DNA from: Zarea fungicola
Taxonomy: Eukaryota; Ascomycota; Sordariomycetes; Hypocreales; Cordycipitaceae
Direction: 5' to 3'
Length of the DNA: 64,000 nucleotides
NCBI GenBank assembly: GCA_900169235.1
Contig: FWCC01000239.1
Location: 1 to 64,000 of the forward strand
In this document: positions 44,234 to 56,214 of the stretch, piece by piece
Layout: each line of letters starts with the position of its first letter
Position numbering within the stretch: the first letter of the stretch is position 1
Program-made: the position numbers and the translations under genes
Notes under the pieces: generated by a model
What the model was told of the DNA's origin: nothing
Databases searched by the model: none
Seen by the model: only the letters and a program-made list of their open reading frames with translations

Positions 44234-45755
44234 TTAGATGTAGGCTTTAAGGCCCCTCAGCCTCTCCTTAGCCATGTCTAGAACATCGTCATTCTTGCAT
44301 ACAGCAAATCTCATATACTGCTCTCCAAGATGTTCGTGCTCAGGGGTATAGAACTCAGTCGGCGGGATGGCAGCCACACCAAGCTCCATAATTAAGAACC
44401 ATGCCAGCTTGAAATCCCGGCGACGACTCTTGACATGCTCAGGGAACACATAGTCTGCAGGTAGTTTGACCTTGGCCAAGTTGGCAAGTACGAAGTAGCC
44501 ACCTTCTGGGTCCGTGTACGGTATACCCAATTCCTTGAATACCTCACAGAAACGATCCATTTTAGCTCTCATCTCCGCCTTCGTCTGAGACCAAAATCCA
44601 TTCGTCAAACTCTGCTCATAGGCCACTGCTGCTCCTTCTTGCAGAGGACTAGGAGTACAGTAGCAAATCTTTGTGTGCGCAAAGGCGACATAGTCTATAA
44701 GTTCAGCAGGGCCAATGACCCAGCCCACTCTCCATCCTGTGCAAAAGAAATGCTTTCCAGCAGAGCCGACCGTCAGGGTTAAGCGTTGAATCTCGGGTGA
44801 GAGAGTGGCGATGCGTGTGAACGGGACGTAATCGAGGCTATCATATACTTCATCGCTGAGAATCATAATTCGGCGCTGGACGCAAATGTCGCCAATTTTT
44901 TGGAGCTCCTCTCGGGAAAAGATCTTGCCGATAGGGTTGTGTGGTGTGTTGATGACAACCATTTTCGTTCGCGGTGTAATAGCAGCCTCAAAATCGGCAA
45001 TGTCGAGCGTCCATTCCGATGACGAGCATGTTTCCGAGTCGCCTCGTGCAGGGGGGTGTAGTGGGACGCATTTAATTACGCCGCCTGGCATTCTGATGTT
45101 TTCGAGATACCTGTGAAATGGAGTTAGGCAGTGGATAACATACGTGAGGATGGGGCTTACTGACTGGTCAAAGTAAGGTTCAAAGATAATAACTTCATCT
45201 CCCTGCTCGATAAAAGACATGAAGACACTAAGCATGCCTTTGAGATGGAATTGGTTAGAAAAAGAGCCCAGTTCGCCTTCTACACTTTCAAGGTTACCAA
45301 GGATTAGCATACCTTCATTCGCACCAGTTGTAATGGTGATTTCGCTGTTTGGGTCCAGCTTTCTGCCCCAGTGTGGCGAGTACATTGACGATAAAGCTTC
45401 CTTCAGGCGAGGGCGGCCTTTGGTGGGCGCATATTGGTTACAGTCGAGGCGGTCAATTGCCACCTTTGCGGCATCTCTAATAAAATCCGGGGGGTTGTAG
45501 CCACTGTTTCGCTTTATTAGCATCATAATTAATTAAATGTTAAATTCATCTTGCTGCGACCTACAAAAATCCCTGACCCATATTAACAAGTGGCTGGATT
45601 GGCGATGCTGAAGCAGCCTCATTAATGAGGGACCTAACCACGGAATAAGTTAGAATATTGCATAGCTCCGGCTATTGCATCTCGTGGGTTAAATACCAGA
45701 CATCCTGCCTCTTGCTAGCGAATCGCTTCGCCGGCAGCACGGAGAGATCACCCAT
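44234..45755 (-). CDS. Kynurenine aminotransferase-type PLP aminotransferase (class I/II)
   Basis: Five exons (45755-45697, 45633-45565, 45503-45313, 45237-45165, 45110-44234) give 422 residues, the family's usual length. Exons 1-2 restore the conserved start PAKRFASKRQDVWSLINEAA and PLVNMGQGFF, joined to GYNPPDFIRDAAKVAI. CNQYAPTKGRPRLK, TTGANEGML, NTPHNPIGKIF, DEVYDSLDY and the PLP lysine K250 in GSAGKHFFCTGWRVG identify the kynurenine–oxoglutarate aminotransferase / cysteine-conjugate beta-lyase group (fungal BNA3-like). Introns 3 (75 bp) and 4 (54 bp) are multiples of three without stops, so retention would simply lengthen the protein by 25 or 18 residues. Members transaminate kynurenine and other aromatic amino acids. 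It converges on the flavohemoglobin gene. Confidence 0.93.
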
Positions 45756-47180
45756 TCTAGCGTAAAGTTATGAAAGTTGTACGACCGAGTAGGCGTTGTT
45801 CGTCCCGCACACGCGCACAGATAGTCGATATGATTGAATCCCTTCAAATTCTTCCTCGGGTTGAAATTGAACGTGAGATATGGGCGAGTTTTTAATATTT
45901 GATCTGTCCTTAAGCCCCGACATCGGATAAGCACAATAATCATGATAAAGAACGAATATGTAAATTATTGTGGCACGTGTAAGCACTACCTCGTTATACG
46001 AGTCAGTTCCACCTCTCTTCGACGGACTTCAGCCTTGTTAGGGTCGGAGCGTACGGCAGCTACCGGATACTTCGGAGCCAACCAATAACCAATAACCAAA
46101 CAAATGTCAACTGTGGGTATTGGCTGCTGGGGATAACCCATAAGTTACCAACAGTATATCCACATGGGCAGTGTCTAGTTTCCCCTCTGGGTTAGTGTTG
46201 CACAGAAAAGTGGCAGCCAGACCAAGGCTTGTTTGTACGCAATTTTTCGGGTAAAAAGGCTCCTACCTCGCTTTTACTTGCGGCTCGCGGCCAACCTATT
46301 ACCCAATGTGGCGTTAGGTATACATAAACAGACCCTAGACTAGGTTAGCTCATTCTATTTTTATTTTAGCATTTAACGGCGATGAAACGGTAGTTGAGGC
46401 GGCTTTATTACCCCGTATTAGGCAGTTGTATTGGAAACAACATTAACACTCTATATTCTCTCCACACTTTTTGGCTCATGATATCATAATATGAGTACAG
46501 GCTTGTGATTCTATACCAAGTAATTGGACTTTGCAGCATTCATCGGCCATCTGGCAGTTCCAGCGACAAGTCGCCTGTGACCATGAGTCGTCCTCAATCA
46601 TTCGAGAGTCCTTTAGGGCCCCGGATTCCTGCTCAATTGAGCAGGAGAATGCTGAAGTGAAAGTAAGGGTGTTAGTTACTTTCAAGGCTATCTAAATTTT
46701 GCAGTTTCAGTGTTCTCTATGTTTGGATGCCAGGGGCTAAGAACAATTTTGGTACCAGACTTGAAACGTGATTTAAGCTTCACAATAAAATAAAAGCCAC
46801 ATATTTCGTGCCTTGCATGCACTAGGAAATATAAGCGCTTGTGCCACTTGCGCATGCAACACAAATGTCGGCGCCTCGGCAGCTCGGTGCCCGGGAGCTC
46901 TTTGTCCGGTAGCTCGGGAGTCGCCTTAATGTTGAAGTCCGCTCTCGCACTCGGACATGGACAAGTCTATCTTAATCCGATCCCGCCCCATCGTATGAAA
47001 TGCCATGGAGTAACCACAATCATGAATCATGAATAGTAAACTAGGAAGATTTCGACTGCGAGATGCTGATTCATACTGCCAATTCAGACGATACTAGCCG
47101 CATTACCGATTACCGCATAGGATCACAAAAAGTGGCCTTCTGTCGTATATATCCTCTGCCACTGCTGCCTCTTGCTCTCT
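45756..47180. other. Intergenic; aminotransferase promoter side
   Basis: Apart from the CCAAT cluster (46082-46123) I see no gene or repeat. Confidence 0.5.
46082..46123. promoter_or_regulatory. CCAAT-box cluster upstream of the aminotransferase
   Basis: CCAAT at 46082-46086 and 46089-46093, CCAAA at 46096, and the reverse-oriented ATTGG at 46119-46123, all within 42 bp and about 330-370 bp upstream of the start at 45755. Tandem CCAAT boxes are the binding sites of the HAP/AnCF complex. Confidence 0.4.
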
Positions 47181-48161
47181 TTAGGTCAATTCACTCTGCA
47201 AAAACTCCAATATCTCGGTAAAAAAGGCCTGCTTCTTCTCTATCCAGGGAATATGCCCACATTCAGGATAAATCACATGCCTTGCCTTGTCACCAAGAGC
47301 CTGAGCAACTTTATTGCTCGCCGGGGGGCCACAAATAAAATCATTTGCTCCTGTAATGAGCAGAGCCTTTGCCGTCACTTTATCTAGACCATGGACCATA
47401 TTTGCTTCTGGGAGCCTATCGGCCGCATCTTGTTTAAAATATGCCCATGTCTGAACAAGTTCTTTACCGGCAGTGTTTACGTACTCCTGTGCTTTTGCTG
47501 GATTGTAAAAGTACAGAGGCATTATGGACGATTTCCAGATAGAGAATTCTTCGTCTGTTTCCGGTAGCGAGTGAATGCGCGCCATAAACTGATTAGCAGC
47601 ATAACGAAACCTTGGGTCCTCTCTGAGCTTTGAGACCACATCAAGCGCGGTAGTGGCATGATTTATATAACCCAGGAGCTGCGTCGAGACGAGAATGGCC
47701 CGTTTACAGTGTTGCGGAAAGAGTTCGGCATAACCCAGGGCGATCGCAGCACCGTTCGAGTGGCCGAAGATATTGATGGCATCTTGGCAAAGGTGTTGTC
47801 GCAAGCCGTTAATATCAGCCGCCATATGCCTCGACCCCATTAGCCGCTCATCTATCGGTCGTTTCGATGGTAGTGTTCCACGCGTCTGAATTACGACAAG
47901 GGTTAACCTGCCGCTTTGCGTGAGGGGCAGAAATGCTTCGGGTATGTAGTTTAGCCCACCACCCCAACCAGGACAAGTCGCAACAAGCAAGATTGGGCCA
48001 TAGCCACAGACATGGTAAACTATGGATGTTCCATCAAAAGAGGAGAAGGTATAATTGGCTGGTGTATTCTGCTCGCCTCGCAGAGCTTGCTGAACGTGCT
48101 CCAGCCCCCCGTTGTCATAAATTGGCCGGTCTAGTGCATAGGTCCTCATAGTGCCATTCAT
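47181..48161 (-). CDS. Alpha/beta hydrolase
   Basis: Single exon, 326 residues. Core of the alpha/beta-hydrolase fold: CPGWGGG oxyanion-hole region, nucleophile elbow INIFGHSNGAAIALG (GHSNG), acid in LLITGANDF, and His in CGHIPW near the C-terminus. No signal peptide or membrane segment, so probably cytosolic. It resembles proline-iminopeptidase/epoxide-hydrolase-like members often found near secondary-metabolite genes; the substrate cannot be assigned. A TATA-like ATATATAG at 48224-48231 lies about 60 bp upstream of the start. Its nearest upstream gene is the Zn2Cys6 factor on the same strand. Confidence 0.87.
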   Translation of the reverse strand: MNGTMRTYALDRPIYDNGGLEHVQQALRGEQNTPANYTFSSFDGTSIVYHVCGYGPILLVATCPGWGGGLNYIPEAFLPLTQSGRLTLVVIQTRGTLPSKRPIDERLMGSRHMAADINGLRQHLCQDAINIFGHSNGAAIALGYAELFPQHCKRAILVSTQLLGYINHATTALDVVSKLREDPRFRYAANQFMARIHSLPETDEEFSIWKSSIMPLYFYNPAKAQEYVNTAGKELVQTWAYFKQDAADRLPEANMVHGLDKVTAKALLITGANDFICGPPASNKVAQALGDKARHVIYPECGHIPWIEKKQAFFTEILEFLQSELT

Positions 48162-49216
48162 CTGGAAGGAAAGAAAAACATGAAGTATTGTCTGTTTAAA
48201 TGAATGTGGTTGGTTGGGGTGAATATATAGATTATTGATGCACCTGCAGTCCGGTGGGAGAAATAGACTCCGCTCATGCTTGCCGGGGCATTTCAGTGAT
48301 CGGCAGCGCTCATTTCTGTTTCCAGTTCATGGTACCCTGGTCAAATTATGGACTTGCTGAGAACTGCAGTATTTCCACCATGGACTCACTGCTAGAAATT
48401 GAGCTACAGACAGCCATGATGATTACCCGCATTAGTTAGTGTTTGGTTCCTAGATTGGGCTAGCTTTACATCTGGAACCAACAGTTATTTAGGTTGCTCA
48501 ATGTTACGCTGCTCAATCTGACCAAGACCAGGGCTGTTCACATACATTCAAAAGCATTCGCACATGGATTATTGCTATGAATGCAGCATGTCTAGGGATT
48601 TGACTAGCATTATTTAAGCGACAATGCCATTATTGCCCACTATTTATGGCAACAGGTTGTAGATAGTACTGGCCATTAAGATTAGCTTACAAGTCAGATC
48701 TTAGGGTCGCCACACTGAGCGTCAATTCGCAATTGCGCCAGTGACCTACCAGGTTGCGAACACGAGCTTTGCCCACTGACTATGCAAGTTAAGATGATTA
48801 GCCATAAGCTTACTATTTAGCGTCAATTTATTGAGCATTTTGATTCCCAACCAGCCTTACATTCCAGGTCCGTTAACATTATGCCACCAAGCACTGGCTT
48901 CTAGGCCGTGTTATTGTTGGCATCCGTACAGGTACTGAGAAACGAAGGTATATAAGGACCATGAAACCACTCAGTATGATAGGAAAACGTATCCAGCTCA
49001 TGCAAATTCCTTCCAATACCAATATGTCACTGCATTATGCCATCTCCGTCCACTTTTCTTATAACTTGAAAACCCCAGCAACAATGCGCGTCATTGTGTC
49101 TGCCATTGCGCTAGATTCGCCATTTGGAGACTAGTAATATGAAATCAATGCATCTCTTTAGTCTATATAGCATTTCTATTACTCCACTCAAGTTCCTTTT
49201 TGTTACGACCGTGTCA
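48162..49216. other. Intergenic between hydrolase and Zn2Cys6 factor
   Basis: About 1 kb, moderately A+T rich; no supported gene. Confidence 0.5.
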
Positions 49217-51035
49217 TTATCCATGTGCGGCGTCTTTTACAACGAGAGACTCGTTATGCGTACCCTCTTGCCCGCAGAGCGTATACTGAATGTTCAGCTT
49301 GGCCGTAGCCGGGCTGCGCCGGCATTGAAAAAAGGTAAGATCTTCTACCCGCTGACACAACGAAACCTGTTCCATGCTGTGAATTGCAGCCCCTTGCCCG
49401 GACCCGCTCTCTTCAATCTCAATAACACGTTCTACTATTCTTGCTGCCACTGCACTATGCCAGAGCGCTTCCCGTACCGTCTGCCGCCGTAAAATGTATA
49501 GCGCTTGGCGTCTTACCATGGGATGCCGGCATTTTGATCCAATAACGTACAGAGCCGGAACCACTCCCAGCTCTGGTGTAAAGTTCGACTGAAGCGGCCC
49601 GTCATGCTCCAACGCCACCTGGTCCGCCAAGAGGATGCACTCCTGGAAGCACGGCAGCAAATTGTCAAACTCCATTTCCTTGCCGGGCCCTAAGCTATTG
49701 ACCATGATCCATGATATGCCATGCTGTAAGCGCAGCAGCGAAATTAAGCGCCTGGCTTTGGAATCTGCCTGGTAGGTACTGCCGTGGCGCGACAGCAGAT
49801 TTTCGAATAAAGTTGACCATTTCTCCAAGTTCACAGTAAGGGAATTTTTTAGCGCGGAAGGATCTGATGGCATTGTTCTGCCTGCTGGGTGCAGTTTCTG
49901 CGATGCATTGCGCAGCATGATAGCCCCGGCGATTAGTTGTTGGAGGTGGTCGGCAGCGTTGTCCAAGGACAGGAATCCACCACTGTACAAGGACGGAAGC
50001 CGGGGCACAGCCTCCTCCTGCAAATCGACGGGGGTCCAGTCAAGCAAAAATGTCGCTGCCTGAAGGTCTAGACGGCGAATCTGTCTCGTGACCTGGCCGA
50101 TGAGCATGTCAATCCCAGATGGTCTTGCATCATTTATACCAGCATCGCTGTCTAGTGCAGTTCTGTCAATGGTACGAGTGAGTTCCACACCGCCACGCAG
50201 ATGCAGTATTGCTCGTGAACTGTTGCCCGCAAGATGGTCAAAACAGGTGAAAAGATGACAGACCAAAAGGGTGATTGCTTTTGCTTCCGTGTTGCTGGTT
50301 CCAGTCGTTTCTTGGCTTAAAAGAAGCCGAATGGCCTGGTTGTAGTGAAGCAGCGCCGCCGTCTCTGAAAACTCGGCATTCGTTTGTAGTTGTTTATGTA
50401 GGTTCTTTTCGGATTCACGATGCAAGCAAGCTCGGTGCATCAGGCTTAGAGCAATGGCCGCATGTCGTACCGGAGGCACCGTTTGGGCGAAAAACATGAG
50501 AGTCCGTTGCCAACTCTCGCCGGGTTGATATTGGCTCAGATTTTGAAGGCAGATGTGCTGGAAAAAGCTCATAGCCTCCGTCTGTGTCGACCCATTCGCT
50601 TGCAACACCATAAATGGCCCAAGATTGTCCAAGGCTGTGCTATCGCTCTTTGCGAGCCATTTTCTCGCCCCATCGCTGCCAACAGACCGGCTGTGGTCAG
50701 GTTTTTTGCACTTCTCCTCCCTCTTAATTAATACGAATTCCGTTCTAAAGGTATGAGGTATGTCTCTGTATCCATCGCAGATCCGGCCACTAGACTGGCA
50801 TTTTGAGCATGAAGGCCGGGACAGATCACATTTTATTCGTCTTAGCCTGCGGGGTGCATAAGAATTAGTGACTTCCGTTGAGTCTGCGAGATCAATTGAT
50901 CGCCTGGCAACAAACAGTTATTAGTCCTTACTTGCAGTTCTTACACCCCAGCCGCGACTTGGGGGCCCACTTGCGCGTTCTTTTTTTAAAGCCTTGATTT
51001 TTCGGGTTGGCACTGCTATCTGTAGACTCGTCCAT
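49217..51035 (-). CDS. Zn2Cys6 fungal transcription factor
   Basis: Exons 51035-50932 and 50846-49217 encode 577 residues. The zinc cluster spans the splice junction: LGCKNCK joined to LRRIKCDLSRPSCSKC, then GRICDGY (Cx2Cx6Cx5Cx2Cx6C), preceded by a basic stretch. The rest is the fungal-specific transcription factor regulatory region (FFQHICLQNLSQYQPGESW, APPVRHAAIALS-like …HYNQAIRLL, TLLVCHLFTCFDHLAGN, AILHLRGGVEL), typical of the Fungal_trans_2-type middle domain. The intron removes an 85-bp piece; without it the cluster is not readable. Target genes are unknown; the neighbouring alpha/beta hydrolase on the same strand is a candidate. Confidence 0.9.
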
Positions 51036-52940
51036 CTTTGTCGCGTCAAGAAACAGTGCGTGGTCATACGGAGCCTTGTCCCATTGTCGCTCCAGAAGCC
51101 AGGCACCTAGCGGTCACGATACTGCCTTATGAAGCAGCGCTAACACAACGATGCGTACAACAGCAGTGAACTGATGTCATATAGCTGCTAGGCCCCTCGG
51201 AAGATATCAAGACCAGGAAACAAGGCTTGGGGAGGACGGCAGGAATGGCAGGACAGGCTGGCAACTACAAAAAATTCAGTTAGTGCCGGATGGTGAATGG
51301 CTGGCTCGCAACTACTGGTATTTGTACTTCCTTCTTGTAGCCTGGTGGAGACTTCACCGAGACACTCACTAAATATCAGGCTTGGTAGCTGACTGCTGTG
51401 ATTGGATGTCAAGCCACTGAACTTTGTCAGATTTGCTTGTGAACAAGATTCAGTTTCATGAATACTTGGATATGTCAAGAAGAGTCGGTCAATGGCTGTT
51501 CAAAGTGTCTGAGCCGTCTCATGAAAGCTTCAGTGAGCCTTGACTATATGCGGTATTAGTTCTGAGCCAGCGCAGCACTGTATTAGTAGGGGCAGACTAT
51601 GCGGCATTGGCTCAGGGATTGGACACTCCTCTGCAGTTCAAATACTACCTCGTGTGCTCATTGCGTATATGGAGCGCGCCACCAGGTGTAGCAATGCAAC
51701 GCTTCCTGTTCCTAAGCAAGAGCCAGAGATTTTTGACGTGCGCAAAGGGGCATATCTCAACGCCGACCGCTGGTAGAGCAAAGCCACATCTACGGCTGGT
51801 GCCGCTCATCCGGCCGGCCCCCACGAGATCGTGAAGACAGCCTTACCCAGTGTAGCCGGCTCAGATCCCAGCTTATGTTTTCAAGAGCAAGTGTATGAGT
51901 GGAAATAGTGCCTGTTTGTCGACAATTAGTATGTATTCCTCCCATATATTATCTGATTATTGCTGTGTTTTCTATTGTTCATTGCCAATGTTAGCTTGTT
52001 CTTTAAGCAACCGCGCCGCTGCGAAAATGCTGAGCCAAAATCCTATTCTCAGGTGCTCAGGCTCCTAGGCCGGGCGACAGACCTCTTCTGTTCTGTGGGA
52101 GCGAGCTTCTAACAACCTGCATTAGAGCACGTGAAATTGTATGTCGCACACAGGCTTATACCACAATAGTAATGAAGTTATGGTAAATATGCAGTAATTT
52201 AAGAGCTATTGCTGTGCGAGCAGGTCCATCTGAAATTCTACTTGGCGCTGGAGCCGAATTCACACCACTCATCCACAGGTGAACATCGCAGTTGGCATTT
52301 GTTTGGGTGTCAGTTAGCTTATTGGCGGCGCCGATCAGGGCCACCGAATTCTTGGAGCGCAACTGGCCATGACATATCCTTGCAAGGGCCAACATTGGAA
52401 TTCCAAGGCTGACAAATGTCCTTGTTCAATTACAAAGCAATTCAGTCGTTGCTGTTCGTATTGAGAAGGATCTATTCTAAAGCTAGCGCGGCCTCGTATT
52501 AAGCTTATTATGCCCAATTAGATGCTAAAATAGAAAGGAATCGGCCAATCAGAAGCCAGAATTTTGAGCAGGGAAACGCTGGGAGTGATGGTATCTATTA
52601 ATCGTTGCCAACTATACAGCAGGCCACTTCTTATTGTCCAATATGCACTAAATTGGTAGACCACCTAATAATCGGACAAAGTCACTGGGCCGTTGTAGTT
52701 GAGGCTTGCCCGCCCATACTCTATGTGACTAAATATGAATCCTTCACAACTTGGCAGATGTAAATATGAGTTCGTTGTTTATTATGATAAATTAGGGGCT
52801 ATGGAAGAGATCTGAAGTATCGTGATAAATTCATGGTACAGTACGTCTCAACGTTGATGAAAGATGAAATCTACATGTCCGCTCTTGAAAACTCTCTGGG
52901 TGAAGCCACAATGTCAGGGAAGTAGAACTCATTGGAGCTC
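51036..52940. other. Gene-poor spacer
   Basis: 1.9 kb with no supportable gene; short open frames show no recognised domain. Confidence 0.5.
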
Positions 52941-54167
52941 TTACAAGGCAAGCATGGCACCAAAGGCAGCGGCCATGGCGAAAGTGGCCTTAACAGCGGC
53001 AGCGCCAGAGCCGGGGGTAGTTGTCGTAGGGCCTGTTGACTGCGTGCTAGTGGAAGACTGGCTGGATATCTTGCTGGCGCTGCTCGGGGTCGTGTTGGAA
53101 GCGACAGTCGCGCTGGAATGAGTCGACTCGGCGGTAGACGAGGCGGTGATCGAGGTTGACGCAGAGGTCGACTCAGCAGTGCTCGACTTGGTACTGGACT
53201 TGGTGCTTGACTCTGTTGTTGCGGAGGAGCTGCTAGACGAAGAGCTGCTGCCGGCAGTGTCGCTGGAGCCATCGTTGAGCGTGATCTTAATGCTCCCGGC
53301 GCTGCCAGAGTGGTCACCATATGAGTACTCCTTGACGTTCTTGCTGGTGGGGGCGCTGCCGCCGGCGTAGTCGGTGATCTTGACGTTCTTGTAGTAGGCC
53401 TTGACCGGGCCATGGGAGAAGTCGGTGAGGCCGCCGGCCCACGAAATGGTGCCCGGGTCGTTGCCCTCGTAGCCGGCGATCCAGGCACCGAGCTTGACCT
53501 GGGTGGGCGAGGTCGGGAAGCGTGCGCCCGCATCGCCCGCGGTCAGGGTGCGCTGGACGGTGCCGTCGACGGACCACTCGATGCGATCGGGGGTCCAGTC
53601 GATGGTGTACTTGTGGAACTTGCCGGAGACGTCGTCGACGGGGTGGAAGCCGCCGAGCTTGTGGTAGGTCTGATCGCCCTTGGAGAAGATGTTGGACTGG
53701 ATCTGTCTGTTGTCGGAGCCAATGGCCTCCCAGTCAATCTCGTCGAGGTCGTCGGAGAGGAGGACGACGGTGCTGATAACGCCTGGGCCAGGAGCGGCCT
53801 GCATCTCAACCTCGACTCGGCCAAAGAAAATGTAGTCCTTGGAGCGGATCGTTGGGGCCTGCTTGCCGGCGTCCATGGCGCAGACTGCGCCTTGAGAGTT
53901 GTAGGTGACTGCCTTGCCGGGGACTGGCTCAAAGGCAGCACATTCGCCCTGTGTAAAGTCGCAGTTGATGCCCTTCTTGCCAACAGCACAATCAGCAGGG
54001 CAGGCTAGAGATGGCAGGAGTATATATAAGTATACAGCAATAAACAGGACTAAAAGGGTTCAAAACGTACACTTTTCAAGCGGGTTGCAGACAGTGGTGG
54101 TCTGCGCAGAGGCAGTCAAGGCGGTAGCCAGAACCACGGCGGTGGCAACGAACGATCTTGACAACAT
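52941..54167 (-). CDS. GPI-anchored Crh-type GH16 cell-wall transglycosylase
   Basis: Exons 54167-54071 and 54004-52941 give 386 residues. Signal peptide MLSRSFVATAVVLATALTASA, then VCNPLEK-SCPADCAVG after splicing. The GH16 catalytic signature DEIDWE (E121, D123, E125) lies in DDLDEIDWEAIGSDN, followed by HKYTIDWTPDRIEWSVDG. A Ser/Thr-rich stalk (about 262-360) and a hydrophobic C-terminal tail (AAVKATFAMAAAFGAMLAL) indicate GPI anchoring. Crh1/Utr2 enzymes join chitin to beta-glucan in the cell wall. The gene shows strong codon bias. Cysteines in the first third match a short chitin-binding-free Crh type. The splice donor is chosen so that the Cys-Pro-Ala-Asp block stays in frame. Confidence 0.94.
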
Positions 54168-55352
54168 TGTTGCGCGAAAAGAAAGGGCAGAATTGTGAGG
54201 AATAAACTAGAGGAAAATCGAAAAAGAAAATCGAAACTGATAGCGATAGCGATAGAAAATAGGAAAGACCACAAGGACGAGTGAGTGTGCATGTGCGTGA
54301 AATAAAAGCAAAAGACAGACGCAACTTGGGAACAGGCCGGAGACAGCCCGGGTGTCGGGCACGTCCGTCCCAAACTTGCCCTCTTTCTCGGATCCCCTGC
54401 ATATTTTGAGCTAAAATACGAACGTAACAGATAACAACACGGGGCCTGAAGGATACGAGTGTGGTGGCGATCGTATTTGTTGCTAGACTAGGGGTTCGGT
54501 GCCATTGAGAACACTGACGAGGCTGCGAGAAACGCCAAGTTAACCGCTTCGGGCTGTCATTCACGACGACTTGCAGCCTGCCTACAAAGGCTAGTTAATA
54601 ACTTGATTGACCTTTCCATGACGCCGCTCAGGAGCTGCTCAAATCCGGTTCCGAATGTTTCTGACAATCAAGCATTCGTTACAGGTGTAAGTGTCGAGAA
54701 GACAGGCACTGGTGGGTTGGCCATGTCGCCCATTGAGATTTGAAAGTTTTGGATTAGCATGAAATATTTTAAGCTTATATTCATCACCAGAATCTCAAAT
54801 GGCTGCAATCTCGTCTGCAAGTTCTCAACGGTCTGAGCTGGGATCTGGCTTGGTAGCGCTCAGTAGCCTCGATGCTAGTCGATGTGTGGGCTAAAATTCA
54901 CCAAGACAAATTTATGTCCATTGAGCCAAATAGATTGAGAAGCTTTTTGTACTCCGAAAGTGGTATCAAAGACTTTGAAAAAGAGTGGTTGAAAGTATCC
55001 CGTGGTGAGCCTGTTTCAGCGGGGATGTACTCCGGACACATTGGATGAGCTTGGCCATGAGCCATCTCTGTTTTCCCTGCAGCAGCGTCCACATTAATTC
55101 TATGACCGACAAGAACTCATTTGTCGTATGCTAGCAGACTATATAAGAATTTCTTCCCAGTGGTGGTAGATGTGAATGTTTCCTATTCGGGAAGGTCCGT
55201 CAACGTCGATGGATAGTATCACTCAGGCTACTGGCCAAGACCATGTGGAGGCTTGTACGCCCTCCCTCTCCATGTATTTTTACACGCATATTCCTGCTTT
55301 GGGACCACAGTTAGTTGTGGTATTTTTGTACTCTAGCCTCACGCAGCCAGCC
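54168..55352. other. Intergenic upstream of Crh (minus) and amidotransferase (plus)
   Basis: Shared divergent promoter region. A short GATAGC tandem repeat is near 54,238-54,257. No gene is supported. Confidence 0.5.
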
Positions 55353-56214
55353 ATGTCCCCTCAGTGTATCAATGTGGCCATTTTGGAGTGTGACCGCTCT
55401 CTGGACCATGACCGAAGCCGCTATGGCGGTTATGGAGGCCTCGTGAAATCCTGGTTGGACTCTCATGATTTCTTTCGCAGCAATACAAGCATCACCATCT
55501 GGGATGTCTGTGAAGAGCGCGAGTACCCGAAGCCGGGTCAGTATGATGTACTGTTCATCACTGGATCTGGTATTCATCACCTCTTTCCTTTTATCACGGC
55601 CCACGAACTGACAGTCCGCGACAGTGACATCTGTAGAGAGCGGAGAGCCCTGGGTGGAGACACTTTTACAGTTTTTGAGCGCTGTTGTAAATGACGACGC
55701 GAACGAAACTCGAATTCTTGGTGTTTGCTTTGGGCATCAAATTATTGGCAAGGTTCTGGGATCTGGAGTGGCAAGGTCGAGCAGCGGCTTTGAGTCGTCC
55801 TTGACAGAGATTCAGCTCACCGCAGAGGGGGCGCGTCTGTTTGGAAAATCGGCGTTGGTTAGTACATGAGTTGTGTCCGCTTCCTTGGCAACAATGCCAG
55901 ATTGGCTGACATGCGAGGCAAAGAATCTGTATCAAATGCACTCGGATCACATACAGTCCGCCCCGAGCTCTGCCATAGTGCTGGGGTCGACAGAACATAC
56001 CCAGATCCAGGGTCTTTACAAGCCAAAGAGACTCCTTACAGTACAAGCTCATCCAGAGTTTGATGGTGCGTTTATGCACCTGGTGTATGACTTGATGGAG
56101 GATCACGGTGACTTGACAAAGGCCGAGGTTGCGCAAGGGAAGGCTCAGATTGCGGGAGAGACGGACGCCAAAGTTGTGCTTGACGCTTTTGCGAGGTTTT
56201 TAGTGGAGGGGTAG
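55353..56214 (+). CDS. Class I glutamine amidotransferase-like protein
   Basis: Three exons (55353-55569, 55625-55857, 55918-56214) give 248 residues. Class I GATase triad: nucleophile C107 in GVCFGHQII, H195 and E197 in QAHPEF. The first exon ends YDVLFITGS and exon 2 opens VTSVESGEPWVETL. The last junction gives LFGKSAL joined to AKNLYQMHSDH, the family pattern QMHxD. Such stand-alone fungal GATase proteins resemble the amidotransferase half of GMP synthetase but lack a synthetase domain, and their substrates are mostly unknown. The start is uncertain: an upstream in-frame ATG is possible, but only from this Met does the start align. Donors are less certain than the coding motifs. Confidence 0.82.

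Noticed and set aside
34212..45755. A NOS-based nitration pathway for a secondary metabolite, as with the bacterial thaxtomin genes
   Set aside because: No cytochrome P450, NRPS or PKS is in the window, so nothing supports NO being used to nitrate a product here.
52871..54008. Long open frames opposite the Crh gene
   Set aside because: They are Arg/Pro/Ser- or Val/Gly/Asp-rich shadows of the G+C-rich third positions of the real gene.
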